From Spirochaetia bacterium (GTDB lineage Bacteria > Spirochaetota > Leptospiria > Turneriellales > JAOUOS01): a stretch of 64,000 nucleotides of DNA. The position numbers and the translations under genes are program-made. Position 1 is the first letter of the stretch. Each line of letters begins with the position of its first letter. Below the pieces are notes generated by a model. It did no database searches. It was not told where the DNA came from and saw only the letters and a list, made by a program, of their open reading frames with translations. The stretch is taken from NCBI GenBank assembly GCA_029880265.1, contig JAOUOT010000015.1, forward strand, positions 1-64,000, read 5' to 3'. Below are positions 39,244 through 48,213 of this stretch, piece by piece.

Positions 39244-42200
39244 ATGAAAAAAATATTCTTATTCTTTGTAATTTTTTTAGGCATTTTTTTGCTTTTTCAA
39301 ACCGGGGGGCTAAAAGCCGAGCCTACAGAAAATGAACATCCCTTTGAGCTTATATTAAACGGAGAATGGGAACTTTATATAGGCGACGATATAAACATCA
39401 AAAATATAGATTACGCGCCCCAGGGCGCAATGAAAAAAATCATTATGCCCGGCAGATACCATAAACAAGGCTATAAAAATTTGACGGGATATTCGTGGGT
39501 TAGAAAAAAATTTATGATCGATAAAATTCCCAATCAAAGTCTGGGAATTTTTTTAGGAGAAGTAAAATCAATCGACGAATGCTATTTAAATGGCCTCTTG
39601 ATTGGCAAAACAGGGTCAATGCCGCCTCATATGAATCAGGCTTATGACGTAAGACGAATTTATGACGTTCCCCTGACCATTCTAAAAAAAGGCGTCAACT
39701 CGATATCTATTCGAATCTATGAACCTCCGCCTCAAAATAGATCGGGCATAGAGGCCCAGAAAATTAAAATAGCAAGTCTTAAAAAGCTTCACAAAGAAGA
39801 CAATTATAAAAATTTTCTGGCGGCCATGGTCGCCGCCGCCTGCATGATATTAGGCTTTTACTTTCTAATACTTTATAAAAGCTTCTCGCGTTACAAAGAG
39901 GTTTTATACTTTGGTCTGGTATCAAGCGTTTTGGGGGTATATTTATTTTTCTATGAAAATACCAAGTACATTTTCTTTGATTTGAATTTTTTTAATTTCT
40001 TCTTATTAAAAAAAATAGAATACGCCTTCTTATACATGATTCCCATATTTTACATACAGTTTATATATCACTTATTCCAGTTTAAGCATGAACGTTTTCT
40101 GAAAATATTTTTGACGTTAGGTTATGTTTTATTAACTCTGGCAATGGCGGCGCCTTCTTCATATTATATGCTAAGATCTCTTTGGGCCTTTCAGCCTTAT
40201 CTTTTTTTCTCGCTCTTATACGGATTATGGGGCCATGTAAGGTTTTTTAATCAAAATAAAAAAGAGTCGTTTTATCTATTAATCGGAAACCTCTTTATGG
40301 TTATTTTCGGATTTATCGACGCGGCGGCCGTATTTAATGTTCATGATTTGCCAAAATTTCTGGCCTACGGGGTAACCGGCTATACGATAATGATAACTTT
40401 TTTTCTAAATCTCAGGCTGAAAAGAATGGATAATATTATCACAAACCAGTATAAAAGCCTGATATATTTAACCGAAAATCCCGTAGAAATTTACGATTAT
40501 TACTCTCTGGCGAGAAATTATTACGAATATTTAATGACGCGCCTAGATCTTGATAATTTTTGCATATCTATATTTGACCATAACAAGAATCGATTTTCTT
40601 TTTGCTCTAATCAAAAATGGAACAAAATATGCGAATCTTCTGAGATAGAATCTATTGACGAAGCTGATTTTTTTCTTAAAGAAGACGTCGTTAAAAATAA
40701 ATTTGCCGGGTTTCTTGCCCCGAAAGAAAAAATGTTAACAATGAATTTTCGGCTAAACGACGAAACGAGGGGAACTCTGGCCGTCGCTCACAAATTTACT
40801 GAAGATAACGAACATATTATTAATGTTTTAAGAATATTGAAAACCGAAATTGAATCGCACATACTGCGAATCGACTATAAAACCGACCTCGAGATATTAA
40901 ACACAGAACTTGAAAAAAAAGTTCGCGATAGAACAAAAGAAATTCAATTAAAAAATCTTGAACTAAAACGCTTAAATGAAATGAAAACAAGCTTTTATAC
41001 CAACATGACGCATGATATTAGAACGCCGCTTTCTCTTATTACCATACCTTTAGACAAGCTTTTGACCCAATCAGATAATTTAAATAATCTTCAAAAAAAA
41101 TCAATCGAGCACATCAAGCACAACACATATAAAATTATAACCATGGTAAACAGCCTTCTTGACGCCGCAAAAATTGAATCAAAAAAAGCTTCGGCAAATT
41201 TTGTTTACGACGATATCGCCGCTTTTATCAAAAAAATATCCGAATTATTTAAAGACATAGCTCTGCAAAAGAAAATGTTATTTAATATTAAAATCATTAA
41301 TTCTCCCATTTTGACCCTGTTTGATCCCGAAAAAATAGAAAAAACATTAAATAATTTACTGGAAAACGCTCTTAAATATAATATTCAAAATAAAGAGATT
41401 TTAATTCGCGTCGAAAAGAAAAACGATAAACTATATGAAATTGAAGTGACCGATCACGGCAGAGGCATTCCTAAAACCCGACTAAAGCATATCTTCAGAA
41501 AATTCTGGCAGCATCTTGACAATAAAGGAATTTCTCAAACCGGCACAGGTTTAGGTCTTGCTATTGTCAATGAATTTGTAAAAATGCATAAAGGAACGAT
41601 TGAAGCAAACAGCGTTGAAAATAAATATACAAAATTCATATTAAAAATGCCTATTTTAAAGCAAAAAAAATTAATTTTAAATCAGGCGTCTGACAACTTT
41701 TATCTTTCTCATCAGCAAAAAGCGAAATTTCAATCTGATATTAACAAGCAAAATCACTCGTTAAATGAAGGCGCGAATATAACCATTGAGCATCTGCCGA
41801 GGCTTCTCGCTTTTTCTGAAGATAACTCGATAAAAGAACTTTTATCAGACGCCTTAAAAGATTATTTTTCGGTCATATTCTTTCGCGATGAAAAATCGAT
41901 GAGCGACTATGCCGGCAGAAACGTTCCCGAATTTTTAATTTTTTATTATAAAAAAATTAATTCAGAAATTGTTTCGCGCTTAAATCTAATAAAAAATAAT
42001 GTAAACGTAAAGTATATTCCCGTCGTCGTTCTTTCGGCTGAAACCGACGCTCTGTCAAAAAAAGAAATCTTATCTATGGGCATAGACGATTACATTGCGC
42101 ATCCTTTTCATCCCGAAGAGCTAATCTTAAAGATGCAAAATCTAATCAATCAAAAAGGCATAAGACTTGAATTAAAAGAAAAATATCTTCAGCTAAACAG

Positions 42201-42909
42201 CGAACTTGAACTGGCAAAAAAAATACAGGAAAGTCTTCTTCCTGATATACGACTTTTGAAACCCGAGTGGAACATCGGCTACCACTTTAACCCTATCAGC
42301 AAGCTCGGAGGAGATTTTTTTTACCTTGAAAAACTTGAAGACAATTCGCTAGCGGGCATGATTTTAGACGTATCGGGTCACGGCATAGGGCCCGCTATTT
42401 TGACCATTTTATCAAGAGCGCTTTTAGAACACATCATCTTCAATGAAGGGAAAAATCCCGCCAGATTATTAGAGATTTTAAACGAGCATATTCACAAAAC
42501 CGTTATAAATTATTTTTTAACCGCATTTGCGTTTCACATATCGGCCGATAAATCTAAGATTACTTTTTCAAACGCGGGGCACCCCCCCGCTCTGCTTATA
42601 CAAAATGACAAGATAAAAGAATTAGATAACCCGGGCAAGCTGATAGGCCCATTTATAGGAAATTTCTGGAAAAATAAAGAGGTAAAATTTTCAAAAGATT
42701 CTCGTTTATTCTTGTATACTGACGGCATACTCGAAACCAGATCTGCCGGTAAAAAAAACGATATGTACGGTATAAACAAGTTAAAAAATAAAATACAGAA
42801 ATCTTTCAGAAACCAGAACGTTGTCGACGATATTATTAAAGATGTAGAATCGTATAAAGGGCCTAATAACGAATTTGAAGACGATATAACGCTTCTTATG
42901 ATAAAATAG
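39244..42909 (+). CDS. Hybrid sensor: 7TM-DISM histidine kinase with pseudo-receiver and SpoIIE-type PP2C phosphatase
   Basis: Order along 1221 residues: signal peptide; extracellular 7TMR-DISM jelly-roll-like domain (about 30-180); seven membrane helices (about 190-390); a GAF-like linker and coiled coil; HisKA with His590 in NMTHDIRTPL; HATPase_c with LLENALKYN, DHGRGI and GTGLGLAI; a receiver-like domain (about 851-975); and a SpoIIE/RsbU PP2C domain with KLGGDFF and DVSGHGIG. In the receiver, Tyr901 occupies the phospho-Asp position and His replaces the usual Lys (HPF), so it cannot be phosphorylated in the normal way. PP2C outputs usually control anti-sigma-factor antagonists. Confidence 0.9.
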   Translation: MKKIFLFFVIFLGIFLLFQTGGLKAEPTENEHPFELILNGEWELYIGDDINIKNIDYAPQGAMKKIIMPGRYHKQGYKNLTGYSWVRKKFMIDKIPNQSLGIFLGEVKSIDECYLNGLLIGKTGSMPPHMNQAYDVRRIYDVPLTILKKGVNSISIRIYEPPPQNRSGIEAQKIKIASLKKLHKEDNYKNFLAAMVAAACMILGFYFLILYKSFSRYKEVLYFGLVSSVLGVYLFFYENTKYIFFDLNFFNFFLLKKIEYAFLYMIPIFYIQFIYHLFQFKHERFLKIFLTLGYVLLTLAMAAPSSYYMLRSLWAFQPYLFFSLLYGLWGHVRFFNQNKKESFYLLIGNLFMVIFGFIDAAAVFNVHDLPKFLAYGVTGYTIMITFFLNLRLKRMDNIITNQYKSLIYLTENPVEIYDYYSLARNYYEYLMTRLDLDNFCISIFDHNKNRFSFCSNQKWNKICESSEIESIDEADFFLKEDVVKNKFAGFLAPKEKMLTMNFRLNDETRGTLAVAHKFTEDNEHIINVLRILKTEIESHILRIDYKTDLEILNTELEKKVRDRTKEIQLKNLELKRLNEMKTSFYTNMTHDIRTPLSLITIPLDKLLTQSDNLNNLQKKSIEHIKHNTYKIITMVNSLLDAAKIESKKASANFVYDDIAAFIKKISELFKDIALQKKMLFNIKIINSPILTLFDPEKIEKTLNNLLENALKYNIQNKEILIRVEKKNDKLYEIEVTDHGRGIPKTRLKHIFRKFWQHLDNKGISQTGTGLGLAIVNEFVKMHKGTIEANSVENKYTKFILKMPILKQKKLILNQASDNFYLSHQQKAKFQSDINKQNHSLNEGANITIEHLPRLLAFSEDNSIKELLSDALKDYFSVIFFRDEKSMSDYAGRNVPEFLIFYYKKINSEIVSRLNLIKNNVNVKYIPVVVLSAETDALSKKEILSMGIDDYIAHPFHPEELILKMQNLINQKGIRLELKEKYLQLNSELELAKKIQESLLPDIRLLKPEWNIGYHFNPISKLGGDFFYLEKLEDNSLAGMILDVSGHGIGPAILTILSRALLEHIIFNEGKNPARLLEILNEHIHKTVINYFLTAFAFHISADKSKITFSNAGHPPALLIQNDKIKELDNPGKLIGPFIGNFWKNKEVKFSKDSRLFLYTDGILETRSAGKKNDMYGINKLKNKIQKSFRNQNVVDDIIKDVESYKGPNNEFEDDITLLMIK

Positions 42910-42911
42910 AT

Positions 42912-43934
42912 ATGTCAGATAAAGAAAATTACGCAGAAAGAATTACGCTTATTTCTGTTTTTTCCCGCGAAAATCTGATATTAAGAAAAAATCTGTCTGT
43001 TATTTCAAACTGGCTAAAAAAAAACAAGAATCTAAAAATAAAATACCTGATTTTTTACGACAAGCCTTTTCAGTTAAAAAATGAAGCTTCCCGCTTTCCC
43101 TTTTTACAATTCTGGCGCGTTACGCCCTTTTCTTATAAAAGCTCTTTTCGGCTATTAAAGACGATTCGTTCAAAATCAAACGATAATATTCTTGTCTTCT
43201 TGCCTGAAAATATTCTTATTTTTCCGAAAGATATTCTTCATTTGGCCAATACCGTCAACGCCGAAAATAAGCCCGCCGCTTTTTTAAAACCCGTTATTAA
43301 ATACCAAAAAAAAGATTTTACAAACATGGGCCCGGCGAAAAATTCAAGAATCTTATATTCTTTTCGCCGCGTATGGATAAACGAGAAAGAAAGACTTTAT
43401 AACATATTCTATAAAAACAGTTTTTATTTAAGCTCTGACATGTTTGCCGTAAATATTCGAATTTTCGTTTTTCTTTTTAAGAATATGTCTTTTACAGAAA
43501 AAAAAATATTCGCGAAACTCATTCATCGATATTTTAAGAAATCGGCGCTTGATTATAAGTTTTTATTTAACTATTTAGCCGAAAATAATTCAATGAAAAT
43601 AGCGTCGGTTAATTCAAAAAAAAGCAGAATATATTTTAAGGGTTTCCCTCATTTTTTTTTATACCGTCAAATTCTGACTTTGCTGAGACAGTCCTTTTAT
43701 ATTAAGCGCCGGGTTCCATCTTTAAGCAGGCTTCATTTTTTAATGCCAGTGATACAGTTAACCCAGATTATAATGCTTTATTCTGTATTTTTTGAGCAAG
43801 AAAAAGCCGCTTACTTTCTCTTGCTTTTTCTTGCTTTTGTTTTTCCGTATTTTTACAGAGATCTGTCGATAAAAAATCCGATTAAAGCTCTTGGGAAAAT
43901 AATTATGAGATTCTTTGTATATCTATCGGTTTAA
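42912..43934 (+). CDS. Membrane protein, possible degenerate family 2 glycosyltransferase
   Basis: This 340-residue basic protein begins two bases after the kinase stop. Residues about 10-125 resemble the GT-A Rossmann part of family 2 transferases (ILVFLPENILIFP sits where a DxD segment would be, but the Asp residues are missing). Two to three C-terminal membrane helices lie in residues 270-335. The glycosyltransferase link is a weak inference. Its 3' end overlaps the convergent small gene by 32 bases. Confidence 0.6.
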   Translation: MSDKENYAERITLISVFSRENLILRKNLSVISNWLKKNKNLKIKYLIFYDKPFQLKNEASRFPFLQFWRVTPFSYKSSFRLLKTIRSKSNDNILVFLPENILIFPKDILHLANTVNAENKPAAFLKPVIKYQKKDFTNMGPAKNSRILYSFRRVWINEKERLYNIFYKNSFYLSSDMFAVNIRIFVFLFKNMSFTEKKIFAKLIHRYFKKSALDYKFLFNYLAENNSMKIASVNSKKSRIYFKGFPHFFLYRQILTLLRQSFYIKRRVPSLSRLHFLMPVIQLTQIIMLYSVFFEQEKAAYFLLLFLAFVFPYFYRDLSIKNPIKALGKIIMRFFVYLSV

Positions 43935-44223
43935 ATGTTTTATCTGAAACCGGCATTACGCGGTAAGTAATATATGTATTTACAGAAGCGGTTTGACTGT
44001 ATCTGACGAGTTCATAGCCTAGTTTTTGCGAGCGAAAATACATATTATTTTTAAGCCTGCTTTTTATATCCATTTCGATATTCTCTCGGGCCTCTTCAAG
44101 ACTATGATAAACCCTTGGTATTAATATTTCGTTTCTGGTACCTATTGTCGAATTTTTTTCGACGGCTACAATAAGCTTGATTTTATATCGTTCAGAAATA
44201 TTATTTTCAGGAATCTCGAGCAT
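43903..44223 (-). CDS. Hypothetical protein, 106 residues
   Basis: I do not recognise a family. It is soluble and mixed alpha/beta, with a charged central helix (SLEEARENIEMDIKSRL) and several beta-like segments. Its 3' end overlaps the preceding convergent gene by 32 bases and no good Shine-Dalgarno is seen, which lowers certainty. An inverted repeat CGGTTT/AAACCG (43927-43952) lies at the convergent ends. Confidence 0.5.
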   Translation of the reverse strand: MLEIPENNISERYKIKLIVAVEKNSTIGTRNEILIPRVYHSLEEARENIEMDIKSRLKNNMYFRSQKLGYELVRYSQTASVNTYITYRVMPVSDKTFKPIDIQRIS

Positions 44224-44303
44224 ATAAAGTATATATATTATCGCATTTCAAAACTGCGTACTTAAAGCCAGATGAACAAAAAATAATTAAAAAAACAGAT
44301 AAA

Positions 44304-45104
44304 TTAAAGAAACAGAGAAAGGCCGTCATACGCCGGATATATGGGCGGAGCATCAGAAGAAAGGTTTTTTTCTAAATTTCGATGTAAAACATCATGACTT
44401 ATATGCGTAATAAAGGCTCTTTCAGGTCTAAATTTATGAATTAATGCCTTGGCCTGTTCCATTGAAATATGCGTAGACGTTTCAAACGGCAGGGGAGCCC
44501 CTAAAACAAGCAGTTTAAGATTATATAAATATTTTTCGTCTTCGGCATTAATTGTCTTAAAATCTGTTAGATAACCGAATTTTTTATCAAAAATAAATCC
44601 GACGCTGTCTAAAGATATCTGCGGCGCGTGAACAAGTCTCACCGGTTGAATTTCAATATCGCCGATATTAAAAGGCGCAAACTCGCCTTCTTTATCAGAT
44701 TTTAAAATATTAATCTGCAAATTTGGCAGCCTATTTGAAATTTTACCCGCGGTTTGTTCTACGTAAGAATATTTATTTATGATTTCATCTCTGCATTTTT
44801 TATCTGCCCAAACGGGAAAAGCCTGTTTATCATTAAGCGAAAAAGGACGCAGATCGTCCATGCCGCCAATATGATCGTAATGCAAATGGGTATATAACGC
44901 CGCGTCGAGGTTTTGTATAGAATGTTCAAGCATTTGAAAACGAAAGTCGGGCCCTGTATCGATAACAATTCGTTTTCTTTTTTCAACAAGTATAGAGGCC
45001 CTCATTCTGCGGTCTTTTTCATCTTTAGAAGAGCAAACGAGGCAACTACACTTGATAACGGGAACCCCTGAAGATGTTCCGCTTCCTAAAAATATTATTT
45101 TCAT
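44304..45104 (-). CDS. MBL-fold metallohydrolase, PhnP-like
   Basis: This 266-residue protein begins IIFLGSGTSSGVP, the hallmark of the PhnP-like branch, and has the metal-binding THLHYDHIGG and a C-terminal ITHISHD. An N-terminal Cys cluster (CSCLVCSS) matches the extra zinc site of PhnP relatives. The branch includes cyclic-phosphodiesterases; the substrate is not predictable. It is the last gene of a minus-strand unit, directly abutting the patatin gene. Confidence 0.85.
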   Translation of the reverse strand: MKIIFLGSGTSSGVPVIKCSCLVCSSKDEKDRRMRASILVEKRKRIVIDTGPDFRFQMLEHSIQNLDAALYTHLHYDHIGGMDDLRPFSLNDKQAFPVWADKKCRDEIINKYSYVEQTAGKISNRLPNLQINILKSDKEGEFAPFNIGDIEIQPVRLVHAPQISLDSVGFIFDKKFGYLTDFKTINAEDEKYLYNLKLLVLGAPLPFETSTHISMEQAKALIHKFRPERAFITHISHDVLHRNLEKNLSSDAPPIYPAYDGLSLFL

Positions 45105-46037
45105 TTAAGACTTTAATTTTCTTCTTTCTAAAAAGAACCATTTTTTAAAAGGATTTTTTAAATTTAATTTATGTCTTATCTCTTCAATTTGTTTTCTAGT
45201 AGTTTCATAGCCCGATTCAATTAACTCTTTACTCGAAGAATAGTCTGACCAGTGTATATCTTTATGAACCGGTTTTATAATAACCGTCGCTTTTTCTAAC
45301 TGTCTTTTTTTACGGTATTTTGAGGCCGTTTCTTCTATAAAAAACATAATATCCAGACCGTTTCGAATAATTGGTTTCTTTATGTTTTCATTAGATACGT
45401 CTGAAACTATCGTAAAATCAATATTCAGCTCTTCTGAAGCGTCTATCGCGACCTTATCGATAACGCCGCCGTCAATATAGTTTAAGCCGTCAATTTCTTT
45501 CGGAGGGAACACCAAAGGCAGGCTTGCCGAAGCCAAAACAGCGTCTTTAACCGACCCTTTATTAAAGATTCTTGTCTCACCCTCTTCTAGGCAAACCCCA
45601 ACGCAGGCAAAGGGAAATTTCATCTTTTCAAAAGAAATATCGGGTATAAAACATCCTAAAAGCTCTTCAATGTCTTCGTCGTTTAAGATTCCTGTGCTTA
45701 AAAGTATCTTGCCGATAATGCCTGTTTTTTTGTATAGGCTATTTAAAATCTTTAATATATTACGGGCGCTTTGACTTGAATCTTTGTGCCAGCTTCCTAA
45801 AATTGATTCTTTAAATTTTTCGGCCTCTACGATTTTCAGGCCGACCTTTTCAAGATTTTCAATATCGGGGTTCTCGCAATAAATAGAGCCTACAACGGCG
45901 CCCATAGAAACCCCGATTATCATATCATATGGGATTTTTTCTTCATTAAGCGCTCTTATAACGCCTATATGCGCAAAGCCCCGCGCGGCGCCGCCGCCTA
46001 GATTTAACGATATTCTATTTTTTCTTTTCAATGACAT
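45105..46037 (-). CDS. Patatin-like phospholipase
   Basis: This 310-residue protein has the oxyanion-hole GGGAARGFAHIGV, the nucleophile elbow GVSMG and the catalytic Asp in YIDGGV, the Ser-Asp dyad of patatin/RssA-type serine hydrolases. A basic C-terminal tail may touch membranes. No signal peptide is seen, so a cytoplasmic lipase or regulatory esterase is likely. It is 5 bases after the YaaR-like gene. Confidence 0.88.
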   Translation of the reverse strand: MSLKRKNRISLNLGGGAARGFAHIGVIRALNEEKIPYDMIIGVSMGAVVGSIYCENPDIENLEKVGLKIVEAEKFKESILGSWHKDSSQSARNILKILNSLYKKTGIIGKILLSTGILNDEDIEELLGCFIPDISFEKMKFPFACVGVCLEEGETRIFNKGSVKDAVLASASLPLVFPPKEIDGLNYIDGGVIDKVAIDASEELNIDFTIVSDVSNENIKKPIIRNGLDIMFFIEETASKYRKKRQLEKATVIIKPVHKDIHWSDYSSSKELIESGYETTRKQIEEIRHKLNLKNPFKKWFFLERRKLKS

Positions 46038-46042
46038 CTATC

Positions 46043-46510
46043 TTAAGCAGAGACATCTAAAATCAAACCCTTTATTTGTCCCATGAGATGAAGCATGATT
46101 ACGACTTCTTTATTGCGCCTTGTAATTGTCTTTAATAAATCGTTTAGATTTTCATCTATAACTTTTATAAATTCATATCTCTTTTGTTTTTTGTCTCTAA
46201 AACTTTTATATAAGAATGCCTTGTCAACAATCTTTCTGGCGATTTCTTTTACATGATTTTTGTAAGAATTAAAATTTTCAATATCGGGTAGACTTAAAAG
46301 TTTTTCTTCATAAATTTCAAGTTCTTCAATCATATCTTCAAGCCGATAATTTTCTTTAGACAAAGGCCTTGAAACTTCTTCTACGCGATGCGTCATCATG
46401 CGCTGAAAAATTCCGCCTTTTGAAACTTTTTTTTTAAGATTTTTATCAGATTTAGATTCAAGCTTTCGATCTGACTTTAAATGCGAACCCGTAATTTTAG
46501 GCGAAAACAT
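46043..46510 (-). CDS. YaaR-family (DUF327) protein
   Basis: This 155-residue, highly charged helical protein has the YaaR pattern: a basic N-terminus, a central long helix (RLEDMIEELEIYEEKLL) and a C-terminal MGQIKGLILDVSA. The family is common in flagellated Firmicutes and spirochaetes and has no assigned enzymatic function. It lies between bactofilin and patatin genes in the same operon. Confidence 0.7.
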   Translation of the reverse strand: MFSPKITGSHLKSDRKLESKSDKNLKKKVSKGGIFQRMMTHRVEEVSRPLSKENYRLEDMIEELEIYEEKLLSLPDIENFNSYKNHVKEIARKIVDKAFLYKSFRDKKQKRYEFIKVIDENLNDLLKTITRRNKEVVIMLHLMGQIKGLILDVSA

Positions 46511-46532
46511 TTGTTTTATTATCGGGAAATTC

Positions 46533-46913
46533 TCATATGACGGTCGAAAAAAAATCTTCAGACTTTAAAAGCTTGTTGATTTTTGCCCTGCCTTCAAAAA
46601 TAACCCCTTCTTCAATCGAAAGATTTGCGCTTATAATATCTCCATGTACTTTTGCCGATTCTAACAAATGAACATTTTCAAGAGCATAGATATTGCCGTC
46701 GACAATACCCGCCACTATTACGCTTTTAGCCTGAATATTGGTTTGAACATGCCCGGTTTTGCCCACAATTACTTTGCCATGAGACATTATTTTTCCCGAA
46801 AAAGTACCGTCTATTCGAAGAGAACCTTCTAATATAAAGTCGCCGTTAAATTTTGCTTTTTCACCGATTATGGTGTCGATAGGTTCATAAGTAACTTCGT
46901 TTGAACCGCTCAT
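46533..46913 (-). CDS. Bactofilin
   Basis: This 126-residue protein consists of right-handed beta-helix repeats (IIGEKAKFNGDFILEGSL then repeated G-rich turns), the bactofilin/CcmA fold that polymerises without nucleotide and shapes the cell wall. Short N- and C-terminal tails are typical. It starts 7 bases after the LytM-like gene, a pairing known from Helicobacter, Caulobacter and Leptospira relatives where the two cooperate in cell-shape control. Confidence 0.92.
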   Translation of the reverse strand: MSGSNEVTYEPIDTIIGEKAKFNGDFILEGSLRIDGTFSGKIMSHGKVIVGKTGHVQTNIQAKSVIVAGIVDGNIYALENVHLLESAKVHGDIISANLSIEEGVIFEGRAKINKLLKSEDFFSTVI

Positions 46914-46920
46914 TGGCTCT

Positions 46921-48039
46921 TTATTCAGCGCCTAAAAGCGTCAAATAAGGCATTGGATTTTGCGGTTCAACGCCTACAATAATCTGGTATTTCAAAACGG
47001 GCTCCATTCTATTTTTAGAATGTCCCATAAACCCTATTCGCTCGCCTTTGTTGATTTTATCGTCTTTTGAAAGAACAATGCGTTCTAAACCTTTATAAAC
47101 CGTTTCATACCCGAAGTTATGTCGAACTCTGACTTCCCACATCCATTCAGAATCTTTTTTTACAGACGTCACAATTCCGGGAGCGGCGCTTAAAACCTCC
47201 GCCCCGGGAACGGCCGCGATATCAATTCCTTTATTAAAAAACACGTTCATTTTTTCTGAATCTCGTATAAAGCCGTATGGGTTTATAATATATCCCTTAA
47301 CCGGCCACAAAGTAGGCGTGTTGCTTATTATTTTTTTTCTTTTTTTAATAAATTCTTCAATTTCGTCTAAGGGTTGTTTTGATATTTTCATATCTTCAAG
47401 AATTCTATTTAATACCGATATCTCGAGAGGCAATTCGTTTACCGATTGAAGATGCTGAGCGTTTTCGCCGTTTTCATTAATAGGTATAGAGGCCCCGCCA
47501 TGGGCAAAAATTATATTATCAGCCTCTTCAATATCTTTGCCTTTGGCCATAGAGTATAAAACGCCTATATTCTGTCTTATCTCTTCATAGATACCGGTAA
47601 TAGACTTTATTTCATCTTTTATTTTTTCAAATTGAATTTTAGCTTCTTCTTGAGAAATCTTAAGCTTATCGACCTCTTGAATGGTGCTTGTATGATTAAT
47701 AATTAAAACAGAGCTTACAAGCACAATAACAATAACAATTGCGCTTGCTATGGTCATTGTCAAGTTTGATATATGAAAATTTCTTGTTTTTTTATCATTA
47801 TGGGGAATAAACATCAGCGTAAGCTTTTCATTTTTCTTGCGCCATATTACAGAAATAATATTTCTATATATATTCTTAATCTTGTTAAAAATAACGTTGA
47901 ACATTTTTAATAAAAAGTTTTTCTTGAGATCGGTTTTTGATTCAATATAAGTATCTTCAATAGTATATACTTCTTGACTTATTGTCGGCTTTTTTTTCTG
48001 TTTTTTTAGTTTACCGGCGTTACGAAATACTTTTTTCAT
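46921..48039 (-). CDS. LytM/M23-like membrane protein with degenerate active site
   Basis: A basic cytoplasmic tail (about 85 residues) is followed by one membrane helix (about 95-118), a coiled coil (about 120-165) and a C-terminal M23 fold (about 250-372). Two of the three zinc-ligand positions are changed: the HxxxD His is Asn269 (NKGID) and the HxH pair is Val348-Lys350 (VLKYQ). It therefore probably lacks endopeptidase activity and may regulate another hydrolase, as EnvC and NlpD do. GGAGG precedes the ATG. First gene of the bactofilin operon. Confidence 0.88.
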   Translation of the reverse strand: MKKVFRNAGKLKKQKKKPTISQEVYTIEDTYIESKTDLKKNFLLKMFNVIFNKIKNIYRNIISVIWRKKNEKLTLMFIPHNDKKTRNFHISNLTMTIASAIVIVIVLVSSVLIINHTSTIQEVDKLKISQEEAKIQFEKIKDEIKSITGIYEEIRQNIGVLYSMAKGKDIEEADNIIFAHGGASIPINENGENAQHLQSVNELPLEISVLNRILEDMKISKQPLDEIEEFIKKRKKIISNTPTLWPVKGYIINPYGFIRDSEKMNVFFNKGIDIAAVPGAEVLSAAPGIVTSVKKDSEWMWEVRVRHNFGYETVYKGLERIVLSKDDKINKGERIGFMGHSKNRMEPVLKYQIIVGVEPQNPMPYLTLLGAE

Positions 48040-48095
48040 AAGCCTCCTTCTAACAAGCTTCCCAGCATAGGTAAATTCTTTATTTTTTCACCATC

Positions 48096-48160
48096 TGTCA
48101 ATGTTTTTTTATCGGGATTTCAGTTAATATGATTGACATTGAAACTTAAATTACTAACTT
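48096..48160. promoter_or_regulatory. Divergent promoter pair between the LytM-like gene and the next plus-strand gene
   Basis: Minus strand: TTGACA at 48096-48101 facing the LytM-like/bactofilin operon, with only a weak -10 (AGAATT at 16 bases). Plus strand: TTGACA at 48133-48138 followed after 16 bases by TAACTT (48155-48160). Exact -35 boxes with poor -10 boxes recur in this window. Confidence 0.45.
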
Positions 48161-48213
48161 GTTTAAATGCAGCCATACGGTATATTTTGGCGTTAAATTA
48201 AAAAAATACAAAT

